From NCBI RefSeq assembly GCF_027257195.1, contig NZ_JAPDFS010000008.1, forward strand, positions 1-52,316: a DNA stretch of 52,316 bases. The letters are read 5' to 3'. The DNA is from Halorubrum sp. F4. GTDB taxonomy: Archaea > Halobacteriota > Halobacteria > Halobacteriales > Haloferacaceae. A model generated the notes under the pieces. That model was not told where the DNA came from. It searched no databases and saw only the letters and a program-made list of their open reading frames with translations. This document shows positions 31,858 through 39,807 of the stretch, piece by piece. Made by a program: the position numbers and the translations under genes. The first letter of the stretch is position 1, and each line of letters begins with the position of its first letter.

Positions 31858-32306
31858 ATTCGGTCTGTAGAATTCCGTCGCATCATCGCAGCGCTGTTAC
31901 CGGAGCAAGTACTCCGGGATCCGTCGTCGACGCCACGGAAAGCACTTGTGACGCTCGCTGAGAGTGATGAACTTGTGAATCAATCGGAACTCGCCGAGAG
32001 AGCTGGCGTGTCGGCTCGATCGTTGCGTGACCACCTCCTAGATCTCATCGATGCGGAGATTGTCGAAAAGACGGAGGCCGGCTACAACTGTCATTCGAGG
32101 AGACGAACCGAGACGACGGGGAGCTCCCCGAATGGTATCGTGATATCTATCCAAAATGGGTGAGTAATCCGATCACTAGCAACGAAGTCCACGCTGCGGC
32201 CGGAGCGCTGCGCACAGCTAGAACCCATTACGGATCGGAGGAGACAGTTCCACCGGACGGTGTCGGCTTTGCTGGCGATGTCCTACTTGAACTCACAGAG
32301 CTATGA
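31849..32306 (+). pseudogene. frameshifted winged-helix gene
   Basis: A frame without a start codon reads RRIIAALLPEQVLRDPSSTP, RKALVTLAESDELVNQSELA and ERAGVSARSLRDHLLDLIDA (a clear winged helix). It then shifts frame near 32095 into EETNRDDGELPEWYRDIYPK and ends at TGA 32304-32306. It is 5'-truncated and has one indel. The original was probably a haloarchaeal HTH transcriptional regulator. Confidence 0.6.
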
Positions 32307-32705
32307 CCGTTAATCGAGGTGATTTTCCCAGCGTTGTGGGCAGTCACGGCAAGAGACTCGTACCGACAGGACGCTGCTGTCGCCGGTGCTGCCCTCGTTG
32401 AGCCAGAGGTTGAAGTGATGGGGAAACGCCCCCGTCAGGTGACCCTCCAAGAGGCAATAATCAGAGGTACATAGTGTAGTAAGATGAGCATTTCAGCAGG
32501 TGACAGAAGTAGCTGGGGTTCGACACCAGACCTATCAAGGTCGCTACCATTACTTTACCACGTACAGAATGCTTGAGATTTCACAGGCGATCAAATTTTC
32601 TTCAACTGACTGGCCATCAATCTGAATTTGGCCCCGATTCTAAAGACGGCTCTACCTATTATAATTCTGTCATAATCAATGAGGACTACTAATGATTAAT
32701 ATTTG
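32307..32705. other. intergenic, coding debris
   Basis: No intact gene. A short plus frame around 32375-32470 (AAVAGAALVEPEVEVMGKRP) looks like gene debris. From about 32480 the base composition becomes AT-rich, marking the edge of the recombinase island. Confidence 0.35.
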
Positions 32706-33626
32706 TTATTTATGTTTGCTGGACTCGTGAATTCCTCTCCCGTTAAATGTGTTGAAAGTCCTATCACATCGTGGATATTGACATACCAGCTCAGTATCTG
32801 GCGGTACCTTATTTGTCCATAAGGCGGGTTTCGGGCCACTCGACTCTCGCACTTGTTGGACGAGTCCTTCAGTAGCAAGCTGGTTCATGAAGCTGAGACT
32901 CGCTTCATAAGACTTCCCAAGCGCCTTCGCGATCTCTGAAATGCTCATCGATTTATTATTATTCAGTAGGATCAAATAGTCCCTAACTGTGCTCCTCTTC
33001 AAATCGATATGTTCTCCGTGTTTGTGTAATAAATCTCGAAGCCTTTGGGTGATAACGTTCTGTCCCATCTGGTTTGTTATTGTTTCTACATTTATTCCCA
33101 TTTTTGCGGCACGAACTGCGAATGTGTATCGTAGACCTCTTAAAGTAACTCGACAGTCGCGTTCAATACTCTCATTGGCAAGCCGGTTGAGTGAATTTAA
33201 GCCTGTGCTCCACGGTACTGTGTCGAATCGTCTGAACCACCACTTCATTTGATCATGAGCAAACTCATCTACAACGGATACGACGTTATTTTCCTCGCTC
33301 CGACTATTTGCATGAAAAATATCATCTCCCTCTCGGCAGGATTCGCAAGGCCGATCGCGGCTGATCAACTTAAGTGTTGACTTACTTACAAATTTCTTCC
33401 GGCGGCAGGGTTGGGGTTCTAATGGAATTCTAATCAACGGGAAGTTTGGAGATGCTTCATTGTTAGATGGCCACTCTATCCATGATGAGTGGAGGTGAAG
33501 AAACTCCTTTGGGTGAAGTCCTGTCGCAGGGACGACGGCTAAAGGAAGTAATTCTGCGGGTTTTGATGCGGATTCTCGAAGTTGTTGAAGTTCAGAGGGT
33601 GACAAAGGATCTGTAGAGGAAGTCAT
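32706..33626 (-). CDS. inactive tyrosine-recombinase-like protein with winged helix and C2H2 finger
   Basis: 306 aa. Residues 1-200 follow the layout of the upstream recombinase, including a Cys-x2-Cys insert (RPCESCREGDD) and the box II-like TLRGLRYTFAVRAAKMGI. The catalytic His of HxLR is Arg-Gly, and neither the second His nor the nucleophile Tyr is found. Residues about 208-270 are a winged helix (MSISEIAKALGKSYEASLSF). The end is a C2H2-like finger (CQYPRCDRTF...HESSKH). It starts directly at the stop of the recombinase (TAA-ATG). Likely a DNA-binding accessory or directionality subunit rather than an enzyme. Confidence 0.7.
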   Translation of the reverse strand: MTSSTDPLSPSELQQLRESASKPAELLPLAVVPATGLHPKEFLHLHSSWIEWPSNNEASPNFPLIRIPLEPQPCRRKKFVSKSTLKLISRDRPCESCREGDDIFHANSRSEENNVVSVVDEFAHDQMKWWFRRFDTVPWSTGLNSLNRLANESIERDCRVTLRGLRYTFAVRAAKMGINVETITNQMGQNVITQRLRDLLHKHGEHIDLKRSTVRDYLILLNNNKSMSISEIAKALGKSYEASLSFMNQLATEGLVQQVRESSGPKPALWTNKVPPDTELVCQYPRCDRTFNTFNGRGIHESSKHK

Positions 33627-34376
33627 TTAGTAGATGTCTGGATCCCATTTTTCGTTCATCAGATTCTCTTTACGTTTTCCAGTGTATGAAATATATTTCT
33701 CAGGCATCTCAGAGTCCCCATGTCCCATCATCGCCATTATCTCATGTTTGTTGAAGTCCATTCGCGCGAGGCGAGTCCCAAATGTATGTCGGAGGTCATA
33801 TGCGGCTATATCGGGTACTTTTCCTTGCGTTGAAAGCTCTCTATATCCCCGGACCTCGCCAAGTCCAGCATGTTCTGCGACGTTTCGGACCCTCCGATTA
33901 ACTCCGTCATTCCCAAATGAAATTTTATTGTGTTGCTCAAAAAACCATTCAAGATCGTCTCCAAGTTCTTCCAATTCTGGTGAATTTAGCGTATATGTTC
34001 TAGGACTGTTTGAAGTTTTGCCTTCAAATCCATTTGTATCACCATGTTTACGACAAGTATAACATGGATTCCCCGATTTATGCAAATTAGCGCCATCTGG
34101 ATTGTTTTTGCCGATTTCGCCTGCACCTTTTGTACAAATCCCGTCGTGTCCTGGGATTTCAGAATATGGTGTGATCACAAACTTGAGATGACGACCTTCT
34201 CGTTGTAACCATGCTGGGATGGAGTGAATAAATTCGTTTGGGCGCAGACCGAGGTAGAGGAGTGTACGGCAAACGAGTGAAGCCATGAAATCAATATTCT
34301 TGTACTCTTTTGCTGCATCTTCAAATTTCTTGGTGTGATCACTGTCAAGTGGCTTGAACTTATTCCTACTAGACAT
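33627..34376 (-). CDS. tyrosine recombinase with inserted Cys knuckle
   Basis: 249 aa. Catalytic residues visible are Arg in LLYLGLRPNEFI (about 45), the box II YDLRHTFGTRL (about 195; the first His replaced by Tyr), His in MMGHGDSEM and the Tyr nucleophile in KYISYTGK (about 234). Between the Arg and Lys regions is an insert with CTKG...CYTCRKHGD, a probable zinc knuckle. AT-rich codon use unlike the surroundings marks recent transfer. It forms a two-gene operon with the inactive relative downstream. Confidence 0.85.
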   Translation of the reverse strand: MSSRNKFKPLDSDHTKKFEDAAKEYKNIDFMASLVCRTLLYLGLRPNEFIHSIPAWLQREGRHLKFVITPYSEIPGHDGICTKGAGEIGKNNPDGANLHKSGNPCYTCRKHGDTNGFEGKTSNSPRTYTLNSPELEELGDDLEWFFEQHNKISFGNDGVNRRVRNVAEHAGLGEVRGYRELSTQGKVPDIAAYDLRHTFGTRLARMDFNKHEIMAMMGHGDSEMPEKYISYTGKRKENLMNEKWDPDIY

Positions 34377-34733
34377 TGTATACAGGTAAACAGTTTATCG
34401 GTAAATAATTAACGGGTAAAAGATAGAAGCAGTAGAGAGTGGCTCTATTAGCCGTATTCAGAATATACCAGCCACATATTTTGCCTGTTCCCACCGACAA
34501 GCAAACTGTTACTATAAGAAATCCCTGATAGAGATTAAAATGGACTATTTTACACATCATATTATAATATTTAATACATCTTTGGCATCTACATTCTTAT
34601 AATATATTCGTCAATTAGATTTTGAGGATTGAAATTACTCAGGCTTTCCTCTTTCAGATGCTTGTCTAAGTTCAGTTGATCACACCGGGTTTGATCGAGT
34701 ATCAGCTTGAAAAAGGATCCACAGCGTTCGTTT
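34377..34733. other. AT-rich intergenic region of the recombinase island
   Basis: Very AT-rich promoter region (short direct repeats of the GTATACAGGTAAACAGTTTA type near 34376-34400). No gene is seen. It is a candidate place for the recombinase attachment site. Confidence 0.4.
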
Positions 34734-35393
34734 CTACCTGAAATTGTAGTCGGTGTCAGAGGTGTTAACATACTTGTCGTTGCCACGTCGATCCGGCACG
34801 TAACAGGGGCTACAGCCGCCATCGAAGAATACGGGTGTCTCGATATCAAGTTTGCTCTGTCGCTTCAGTAGCTGCGGCATATTACTCCTGAGTTCGCTCA
34901 CGTGCGGTTCTCGCCTCGTTCGAAGGGTTCCTTGAGGGGGCCGACGTTCAGTAAGCGGTGGCAGCGAGTCCGTGTAGAGATCCTCGATAGTGAGGATTCG
35001 AACATCAAGCACTTGGGCAAGCCACCAAGCCTGGGTGGTCACGCCCCACGCGACGACGAGCACTGGCATCGCTCGGGCAAGTAGCGCTCGGTGAGAGATG
35101 TCGGCGACCGCATCACGGTTGACAAGAGTCGTGTGCCAATCTTTACACTCGGCCACAAGATAATCTGCCGGATCGTTCTGGAGGTCTGCTCTGCGGGCGA
35201 CGACATCGGTCTCAAGCCCGAACAGGTACTCGTTCCGTGTTGTTTGGTATCCCCACCGCTCGAAGGCTTCTGCTGTCTCTCGTTCGAGCCAGCGACCGTT
35301 CGTCGGGTCGTGCTTGAGGTCGTCGCCGATTGGCTCTTCGCGATCGCTGAGAGCGTCGATTTTCTCGTTGAGCTCATCGAAGAAGTCACTCAT
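34734..35393 (-). CDS. Mrr-like PD-(D/E)XK nuclease family protein
   Basis: 219 aa from the ATG at 35393. The core is FERWGYQTTRNEYLFGL, ETDVVARR with Asp63 and YLVAECKDW with E82-C-K84, the D-E-x-K arrangement of Mrr-type restriction nucleases. A helix and strand set (LLARAMPVLVVAWG) follows. The C-terminal CSPC/YVPDRRG segment may bind metal. It is translationally coupled (8-nt overlap) to the 81-aa gene upstream. Likely a DNA nuclease or DNA-processing enzyme with a small partner; no methylase is adjacent. Confidence 0.7.
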   Translation of the reverse strand: MSDFFDELNEKIDALSDREEPIGDDLKHDPTNGRWLERETAEAFERWGYQTTRNEYLFGLETDVVARRADLQNDPADYLVAECKDWHTTLVNRDAVADISHRALLARAMPVLVVAWGVTTQAWWLAQVLDVRILTIEDLYTDSLPPLTERRPPQGTLRTRREPHVSELRSNMPQLLKRQSKLDIETPVFFDGGCSPCYVPDRRGNDKYVNTSDTDYNFR

Positions 35394-35631
35394 CGGTTGA
35401 GTTCTCCGTAGCAGCGGCAGCGCGCACGGCCGTATGTTTAAGTGCTGTTGCGATTGCACGGGCTTCCGCCGGGGTGAGATCGGCGAAGGTAACGCCCCAG
35501 CTCCCGCCGACGCTGAGCGTGAGTTGTGACGGGTCGTCATCACAGAGCGCGACTTGGATTTTCGCCTCTTCTTGGGTGAGCGGGCGGTCGCGGGTGACAT
35601 CGGTTTCGAGGTCGATTGCTGGGCGGCTCAT
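35386..35631 (-). CDS. small protein upstream of nuclease gene (81 aa)
   Basis: MSRPAIDLETDVTRDRPLTQ followed by QVALCDDDPSQLTLSVGGSW and LTPAEARAIATALKHTAV: a small beta-sheet then a helix. It overlaps the nuclease-like gene by 8 nt (ATGAGTGA). The pairing suggests a partner or inhibitor of the nuclease, from position only. The family is not recognised. Confidence 0.6.
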   Translation of the reverse strand: MSRPAIDLETDVTRDRPLTQEEAKIQVALCDDDPSQLTLSVGGSWGVTFADLTPAEARAIATALKHTAVRAAAATENSTDE

Positions 35632-36032
35632 TGGGATGTACCGTTTGTCGGAAGCGTACCCAGTAGGTTCTGGAGCGACGCGTTCTTCGGTGGGTGTGGT
35701 GTCGTCATGGTTGATTCAAGTGTGTTGGTTGCGAGTCATTTGTCTGGCTGCCATTCTGGTGGTAAGATAGGTCATGGATCACGTGGCCGGCCAATACTAG
35801 CTTCGCGAGCGCTGCCGAACACTCGCCAGTCAAACTTGATCCTATGTCTTGGAAGAAAATCTCAGGCCGCCGTGTTGAACCGATGTACATGGGTTTGTGC
35901 GTATCCACGGAGTTCCCACATGGACCAGCTACTGGCGCAGGTTGGCCAGCGTCTTTTTTGAGCCCAACACGTCATCATCAGCGGCTGATGGGGTCCGTGA
36001 TTATAGCGTGTGGATTCTGAGGTATTAACTGT
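35632..36032. other. intergenic, no gene supported
   Basis: About 400 bp. Only unconvincing frames are present on both strands. It ends in the operator region of the PhiH1-like repressor gene. Confidence 0.4.
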
Positions 36033-36069
36033 TAGCCTTTATGGGCTACTTATTAGCTCATATGGGCTA
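36033..36069 (+). promoter_or_regulatory. two operator-like palindromes of the PhiH1-like repressor
   Basis: TAGCCTTTATGGGCTA (36033-36048) and TAGCTCATATGGGCTA (36054-36069) are imperfect palindromes with the same right half. They are exactly 21 bp apart (two helical turns) and 54 bp upstream of the repressor-like ATG at 36123. Confidence 0.6.
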
Positions 36070-36122
36070 TTCAATGGGCACAACCCGTGTAACTAACAAA
36101 GGTCCCGTTGGACGTTGCGAAA

Positions 36123-36395
36123 ATGCGGCCTACTCCGGGGTGGATGACGATGACTGACCTAGTCATCTTAGAGTTTCTCAACGACTACGATCTAGAACTC
36201 GCCCCGAAGCCTCTCTATCGGAATTTAAATCGACACGGTCACAATATCGGGTACTCTACAGTACGGGGACGGTTGCCAGACTTGGCCGAGAAAGGGCTCT
36301 TAGTGAAGGACACTGACGGATACTATCACCTATCTGATCTCGGCCGAGAGTACCTCGCAGGCGATATTGACGCAGATGAGTTGGAAGATGTGTAA
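36123..36395 (+). CDS. PhiH1-repressor-like winged-helix protein
   Basis: 90 aa from the ATG at 36123 (MRPTPGWMTMTDLVILEFLN). This is the typical opening of haloarchaeal PhiH1-repressor-like proteins, followed by a winged helix (ELAPKPLYRNLNRHGHNIGY, STVRGRLPDLAEKGLLVKD) and an acidic C-terminus (DIDADELEDV). An in-frame start at 36108 exists but lies outside the family pattern. It probably binds the twin palindromes upstream and represses its own or a mobile element's promoter. Confidence 0.82.
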   Translation: MRPTPGWMTMTDLVILEFLNDYDLELAPKPLYRNLNRHGHNIGYSTVRGRLPDLAEKGLLVKDTDGYYHLSDLGREYLAGDIDADELEDV

Positions 36396-36432
36396 TTGCT
36401 GCCAGGCGATTATCAAGATTAGTTTGATGTCA

Positions 36433-36597
36433 CGCTCTTGTGAGGCAGATTGTTTCTGAGGACTCGCTAGTTCGGGTCAGTTGTAAGAGGCCACGGATTT
36501 GCCTGAGTCACAGCTATTCTGGAGGGGTGACCTGAGAGCCCCGGACTTTCTAAAACTGCAAGACAGGTCGCCGTCAAAACTGTTCTACCCAAGAGCA
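36433..36597. mobile_element. MITE with ISH4-type ends, about 165 bp
   Basis: The left end CGCTCTTGTGAGGCAGATTG resembles the ISH4-type end at 39808 (CGCTCTTGTGTAGCACATTG). The right end at 36573-36597 is the inverted counterpart, matching the reverse complement of that end at 19 of 25 bases. GATGTC occurs just outside both ends (36426-36431 and 36601-36606). There is no coding capacity. Confidence 0.5.
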
Positions 36598-36743
36598 TAA
36601 GATGTCGATCCTAGCGAGAGCGTAGTACAACGTTGAGTGAACCGTTCATGTCGTCTTCTATCCACCGGAGCGGTACCGTTGAGTTGTTAGAGCCATCTAA
36701 AGTCGTTGCTCAGCGATACTGAACCCACTTCAAAACAATACTG

Positions 36744-36908
36744 TTACTCATCGACGTCGACGACGGTCGCCTCTTCAGGCGGCGCGATATCGAGTTCGGT
36801 AGCGCCGCGCTCGATCTCCTCGGGCGTCGTCCCCTCAGCATCGGCGAGCAGCTCGGTGAGCTCCTCGTCCGAGATCGTGTCGGCGTCGGCCGGAGCTTTG
36901 TGGCCCAT
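36744..36908 (-). CDS. small acidic protein, 54 aa, paralogue of the 25060 module
   Basis: ATG at 36908, TAA at 36744-36746. TISDEELTELLADAEGTTPE, EIERGATELDIAPPEEATVV. It matches the C-terminal module of the protein at 24595-25215 (EELSEELANATGTTIEEIE, RGAEELEIAPPSEATVV). The region upstream of the ATG is also similar in both loci. The function is unknown; a helical acidic micro-protein. Confidence 0.7.
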   Translation of the reverse strand: MGHKAPADADTISDEELTELLADAEGTTPEEIERGATELDIAPPEEATVVDVDE

Positions 36909-36966
36909 ATCATCCTCTAGCCGCCGCGAACTGATAATCGTGGGTGTTGGAACCTTTCGACTTCGC

Positions 36967-37012
36967 TCTTAACCAACACAGTAGGCCGATACTGCCCAGC
37001 CGTTGGTTAAGA
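36967..37012. terminator. 11-bp inverted repeat between small genes
   Basis: TCTTAACCAAC (36967-36977) and GTTGGTTAAGA (37002-37012) are a perfect inverted repeat with a 24-nt loop. The right arm overlaps the last codons of the zinc-ribbon gene. It may act as a terminator or processing hairpin before the next gene. Confidence 0.4.
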
Positions 37013-37165
37013 TTCGCGTTCCCACCAGTCGTCGACGGTCTGCTCGTCGATGTCGACGGTGAAGGTGACTCCACAGCTACAGTGGACGCCGATCTGGCTC
37101 GCAGTCGTCGTCATGTGCTCTTTCGTCGTCCCGCACCCTGGACAGTCGACGGCGAAGGTAGCCAT
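37007..37165 (-). CDS. small zinc-ribbon protein, 52 aa
   Basis: ATG at 37165, TAA at 37007-37009. MATFAVDCPGCGTTKEHMTT and VHCSCGVTFTVD give C-x2-C and C-x-C knuckles, followed by DIDEQTVDDWWERES. It is a haloarchaeal micro zinc protein of unknown partner, in the same orientation as the 54-aa gene 98 bp downstream. Confidence 0.65.
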   Translation of the reverse strand: MATFAVDCPGCGTTKEHMTTTASQIGVHCSCGVTFTVDIDEQTVDDWWERES

Positions 37166-37187
37166 ACGTTAAGTCGGGGGTTGTGTT

Positions 37188-37673
37188 GTGAAAACAGTTG
37201 ATCGTCCGAGAGACAGAGCTGCGATGAGGTTTTTATACGAGACCGAGCAACCCGTCGATATGATATCCCGTCTCGGCGTCGATCACAACGCGTACGGGCT
37301 AATGGACGTCCTGTGGCCGCTCCAAGTACAGGAAGCTGCCTCGGGAGATATCTCGAAGGTACTGATCAAACGAGAGTATGAGTGGCTTTTCGACGCAGTT
37401 GGGAAGTGGACGGTGGTCGACGATCTTATCGATCTAGACTGGGAGTCTGAACCATTCATCTATTCAGCCGTAGTCGCAGAGATCGAGGGCATCACTGTTA
37501 GTGTGGCTGTGTATATGGCATGTCTAAAGGTGGCTGCTCTCGCGATAAAGTGGGCCAGAGAAAGAACATCGGTAGAGCTAGGCACGTATGAGCTCCACAT
37601 GGGAGGGTGGGCAGACAGCTCCGTGGCAACCGGCCGAACTCCTGCTGGGGCGATCGTCTACACCGAGTGTTAG
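37188..37673 (+). CDS. hypothetical protein, 161 aa
   Basis: GTG start at 37188, or ATG at 37224. Mixed alpha/beta with one amphipathic or hydrophobic stretch (ITVSVAVYMACLKVAALAIK, about residues 100-119) that may be a buried helix rather than a membrane anchor. No motif is recognised. It is tail-to-tail with the parA relic (stops 2 bp apart), suggesting a recombination joint between them. Confidence 0.5.
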   Translation: MKTVDRPRDRAAMRFLYETEQPVDMISRLGVDHNAYGLMDVLWPLQVQEAASGDISKVLIKREYEWLFDAVGKWTVVDDLIDLDWESEPFIYSAVVAEIEGITVSVAVYMACLKVAALAIKWARERTSVELGTYELHMGGWADSSVATGRTPAGAIVYTEC

Positions 37674-37675
37674 GT

Positions 37676-37852
37676 CTAGTTATCGGGATAGTCGTTCAGA
37701 TCCTCGAAGCCGAGCCCCTCAGTGGCGTGCCCTTGCGGGTCGAGATCGATGACGAGGACGTCGTGGCCGCGCTGGTTCAGTGCGCCGGCGACGTTCAGTG
37801 TCGTGGTCGTCTTCCCGGCACCGCCTTTCTGGTTGGTAACTCCGAGTCTCAT
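37676..37852 (-). pseudogene. truncated ParA (N-terminal 58 codons)
   Basis: [20 protein letters not shown] and [20 protein letters not shown] show the deviant Walker A and A' motifs of ParA, but the frame stops 58 codons in and no remaining ParA sequence follows. Upstream it shares GCAAAGATA and the palindrome CGTCAGACG (37904-37912) with the promoter of the intact parA at the window start. It is a relic of a second partition locus. Confidence 0.85.
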
Positions 37853-37965
37853 ACGTGCCTTTGTCCTCAAAGAGAGCAAAGATATCGGAGAGTCTTAAGA
37901 GTACGTCAGACGCTCATAGAATGTTGGTTGTGGATCACAGACAAGTAAGATCTTCGAACGGGTGC

Positions 37966-38385
37966 CTACGCGGAACCGTCGCGGAACCGTTCGATCGGGA
38001 TATCGGAGACATCGTCATAATCGTCGTCACCGCCAACTAAGAGCGTCGCGTCGACGTGTTCAGCTGTTGCCAGCGCGAACGAGTCGCCAAGCGCAGGATT
38101 ATACCTGAGCGTATACTCCGAGGCGTCCGTCCAAGTATCGCCGACATCTACCGTTTTGATACCGAGATCGGTCAGCCAGTCGAGATACTCGTCGGCTGTG
38201 TCGCGGTCGTACTTCCGGGCGATTGTGTACCGGATCTCAGCGAGATTCACGTAGCTGGCGTAGCCGACGGTGTCCTCGACTGCGACCGCGTCGAGATACT
38301 CTTCTACAACCTCGCTGCCTGGTTCATCGTCGGCGTGTGCTATCAGTGGCTCGGCGTCGAAGACAACGCGGTCAGGAACCGACAT
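37966..38385 (-). CDS. vapC: VapC-type PIN-domain toxin
   Basis: 139 aa with the PIN ribonuclease acidic residues: Asp in VVFDAEPLIAH (about 9), Glu in NLAEIRYT (about 50), Asp in GDSFALATAE (about 99) and Asp in LLVGGDDDY (about 118). It should cleave RNA when freed from its antitoxin. Its start overlaps the antitoxin gene stop by 1 bp, so they form one operon, antitoxin first. Confidence 0.9.
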   Translation of the reverse strand: MSVPDRVVFDAEPLIAHADDEPGSEVVEEYLDAVAVEDTVGYASYVNLAEIRYTIARKYDRDTADEYLDWLTDLGIKTVDVGDTWTDASEYTLRYNPALGDSFALATAEHVDATLLVGGDDDYDDVSDIPIERFRDGSA

Positions 38386-38687
38386 TACTCTTCGGTTGAG
38401 AACTGCGAATCGCGTTCTTTCCGGTCCTGGTCGCGTTTCTCTTTGAGGATCTCGGACGCAGGCTTGTCCGTACTCGCTTCGCTACGGGCGGCAAAGCCGC
38501 GCATCTCACTCGGTGAGCGGACCTGTTCAACGATCACCTCCCCATCTTCGGTTTCCCGGAACAACACCTTCCCAGGTGCTTTGATTCCGAGCTTCTCACG
38601 GAACCGTTTTGGGATGGTCGCCTGGCCGTGCTTAGTGACGGCGACAATCTCTTTTTCAGAGTTATTCGACCGTTCTGTCTTGCTCAT
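38385..38687 (-). CDS. vapB: AbrB/SpoVT-type VapB antitoxin
   Basis: 100 aa. The N-terminal swapped-hairpin domain EIVAVTKHGQATIPKRFREK then LGIKAPGKVLFRETEDGEVI binds operator DNA. The charged C-terminus (ILKEKRDQDRKERDSQFSTE) should wrap the PIN toxin. It precedes vapC in the operon and probably autoregulates it. Confidence 0.9.
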   Translation of the reverse strand: MSKTERSNNSEKEIVAVTKHGQATIPKRFREKLGIKAPGKVLFRETEDGEVIVEQVRSPSEMRGFAARSEASTDKPASEILKEKRDQDRKERDSQFSTEE

Positions 38688-38726
38688 AGTTCATAGTTAG
38701 ATCTCGATCATAATTAACTTTTCTTC

Positions 38727-38912
38727 TCATTGACAAACGGTTGTTGCTCCTCTGTCGGGTGTTTGGTCGAGTTTACTCACCTCGCGGAGCGACATACCGG
38801 CTAAATGACAGCGGATCCCTATTTCAATCGCCCATCGCGGAGTTCGATCTCGCTCCACAAACGACAAGTCAATCCACGCAATACGTTCGCTGAGGCGGTC
38901 GATCTCTGGCAT
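38727..38912 (-). pseudogene. IS6-type (ISH14/15-like) transposase N-terminal relic
   Basis: MPEIDRLSERIAWIDLSFVE and RTPRWAIEIGIRCHLAGMSL match the start of haloarchaeal IS6-family transposases. The frame then degenerates after LREVSKL and stops. Only about 60 codons remain; no catalytic DDE part is present. Confidence 0.75.
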
Positions 38913-39005
38913 AGACACTCAGACATCTCCCGCCTCATCTTCTAACTTAACGCGACCGCGGTTCCCGGAGATACCGTTATATTGGTGTATGCTAACTATG
39001 GGACG

Positions 39006-39755
39006 ATGCCACACGATAGCCTGAATGAGTCAGTAATGAATTACTCGACAGTGTCCCCCGGAACGTTCTTTCAGAGTAACTCCCCGGTGATGGTTGAAGT
39101 GCTGGCGGATACACCACTCGAATTTCTGGTTCTTGACAGACAACATGCGTCGCCAAGTTTGGACACTATTGAGAATATTCTCCGAGCTGCAGAACTCCAT
39201 TCAATTCCGATAATCGTACGCTTAGCAAGTCACCGCTCCGAGCACGTCAACCATTTTCTTGATGCAGGTGCGAGTGGGTTGATGATCCCGCAAGTGGAAG
39301 GTGAAGAGCATGTTACCACAGTCTTGGACAGAGCCCGATACGCACGTGGACGAAGTCTAGCGCTCGGTACCCGTGCTGGCAAGTTCGGCACGCGTAATCG
39401 TGATGAATACGTTGAATGGGTTGATCACGAACTCCAGATTATCCCACAAATCGAAACCAAAGCCGGCGTCGATTCCATTGAAGAAATCGTGCAAATGGAC
39501 GAAGTCGAGTCGGTGTTTGTCGGTCCGGGGGACCTAGGGTTCTCACTTGGGGTTTCAGCCGAGAGTGAAGAGCTTCGTCAAGCTATCTTCCACGTTCTCG
39601 ACACCGCTCAAGAGGCAGGATGCGGAGCCGGAGTATGGGCTCCTTCTCCCGATGTTCTCGAAGATTACGAGGGAGCTGCCTCCTTCGTCACTTGGTCATC
39701 CGATCTCGGTGTTGTTGCGTCAGGCTTCCGTGAGGGCCTAGAGAACGATTCCTAA
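39006..39755 (+). CDS. HpcH/HpaI-type aldolase/citrate lyase family protein
   Basis: 249 aa from the ATG at 39006. A TTATAT box at 38977-38982 is 26 nt upstream, supporting this start over 38982. TIM-barrel aldolase with FLVLDRQHASPSLDTI, GASGLMIPQVEG, the metal-ligand Glu in IPQIETKAGVD and the metal-ligand Asp in VFVGPGDLGFSLG. The family cleaves 2-keto-3-deoxy or 4-hydroxy-2-keto acids to pyruvate and an aldehyde at the end of aromatic or sugar-acid pathways. The usual Asp-x-Glu-His is Asp-Arg-Gln-His here, so the exact substrate may differ. First gene of the catabolic region. Confidence 0.88.
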   Translation: MPHDSLNESVMNYSTVSPGTFFQSNSPVMVEVLADTPLEFLVLDRQHASPSLDTIENILRAAELHSIPIIVRLASHRSEHVNHFLDAGASGLMIPQVEGEEHVTTVLDRARYARGRSLALGTRAGKFGTRNRDEYVEWVDHELQIIPQIETKAGVDSIEEIVQMDEVESVFVGPGDLGFSLGVSAESEELRQAIFHVLDTAQEAGCGAGVWAPSPDVLEDYEGAASFVTWSSDLGVVASGFREGLENDS

Positions 39756-39798
39756 ACACACGTCCTGAACAAGGACCATCTCTTCCAACGAGGCAGTT

Positions 39799-39807
39799 TT
39801 ACGATTA
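39799..39807. repeat. target duplication of the ISH4-type element (TTACGATTA)
   Basis: TTACGATTA abuts the left end and recurs at 40806-40814 after the right end. 8 or 9 bp is the true duplication, depending on the exact end. Confidence 0.85.
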
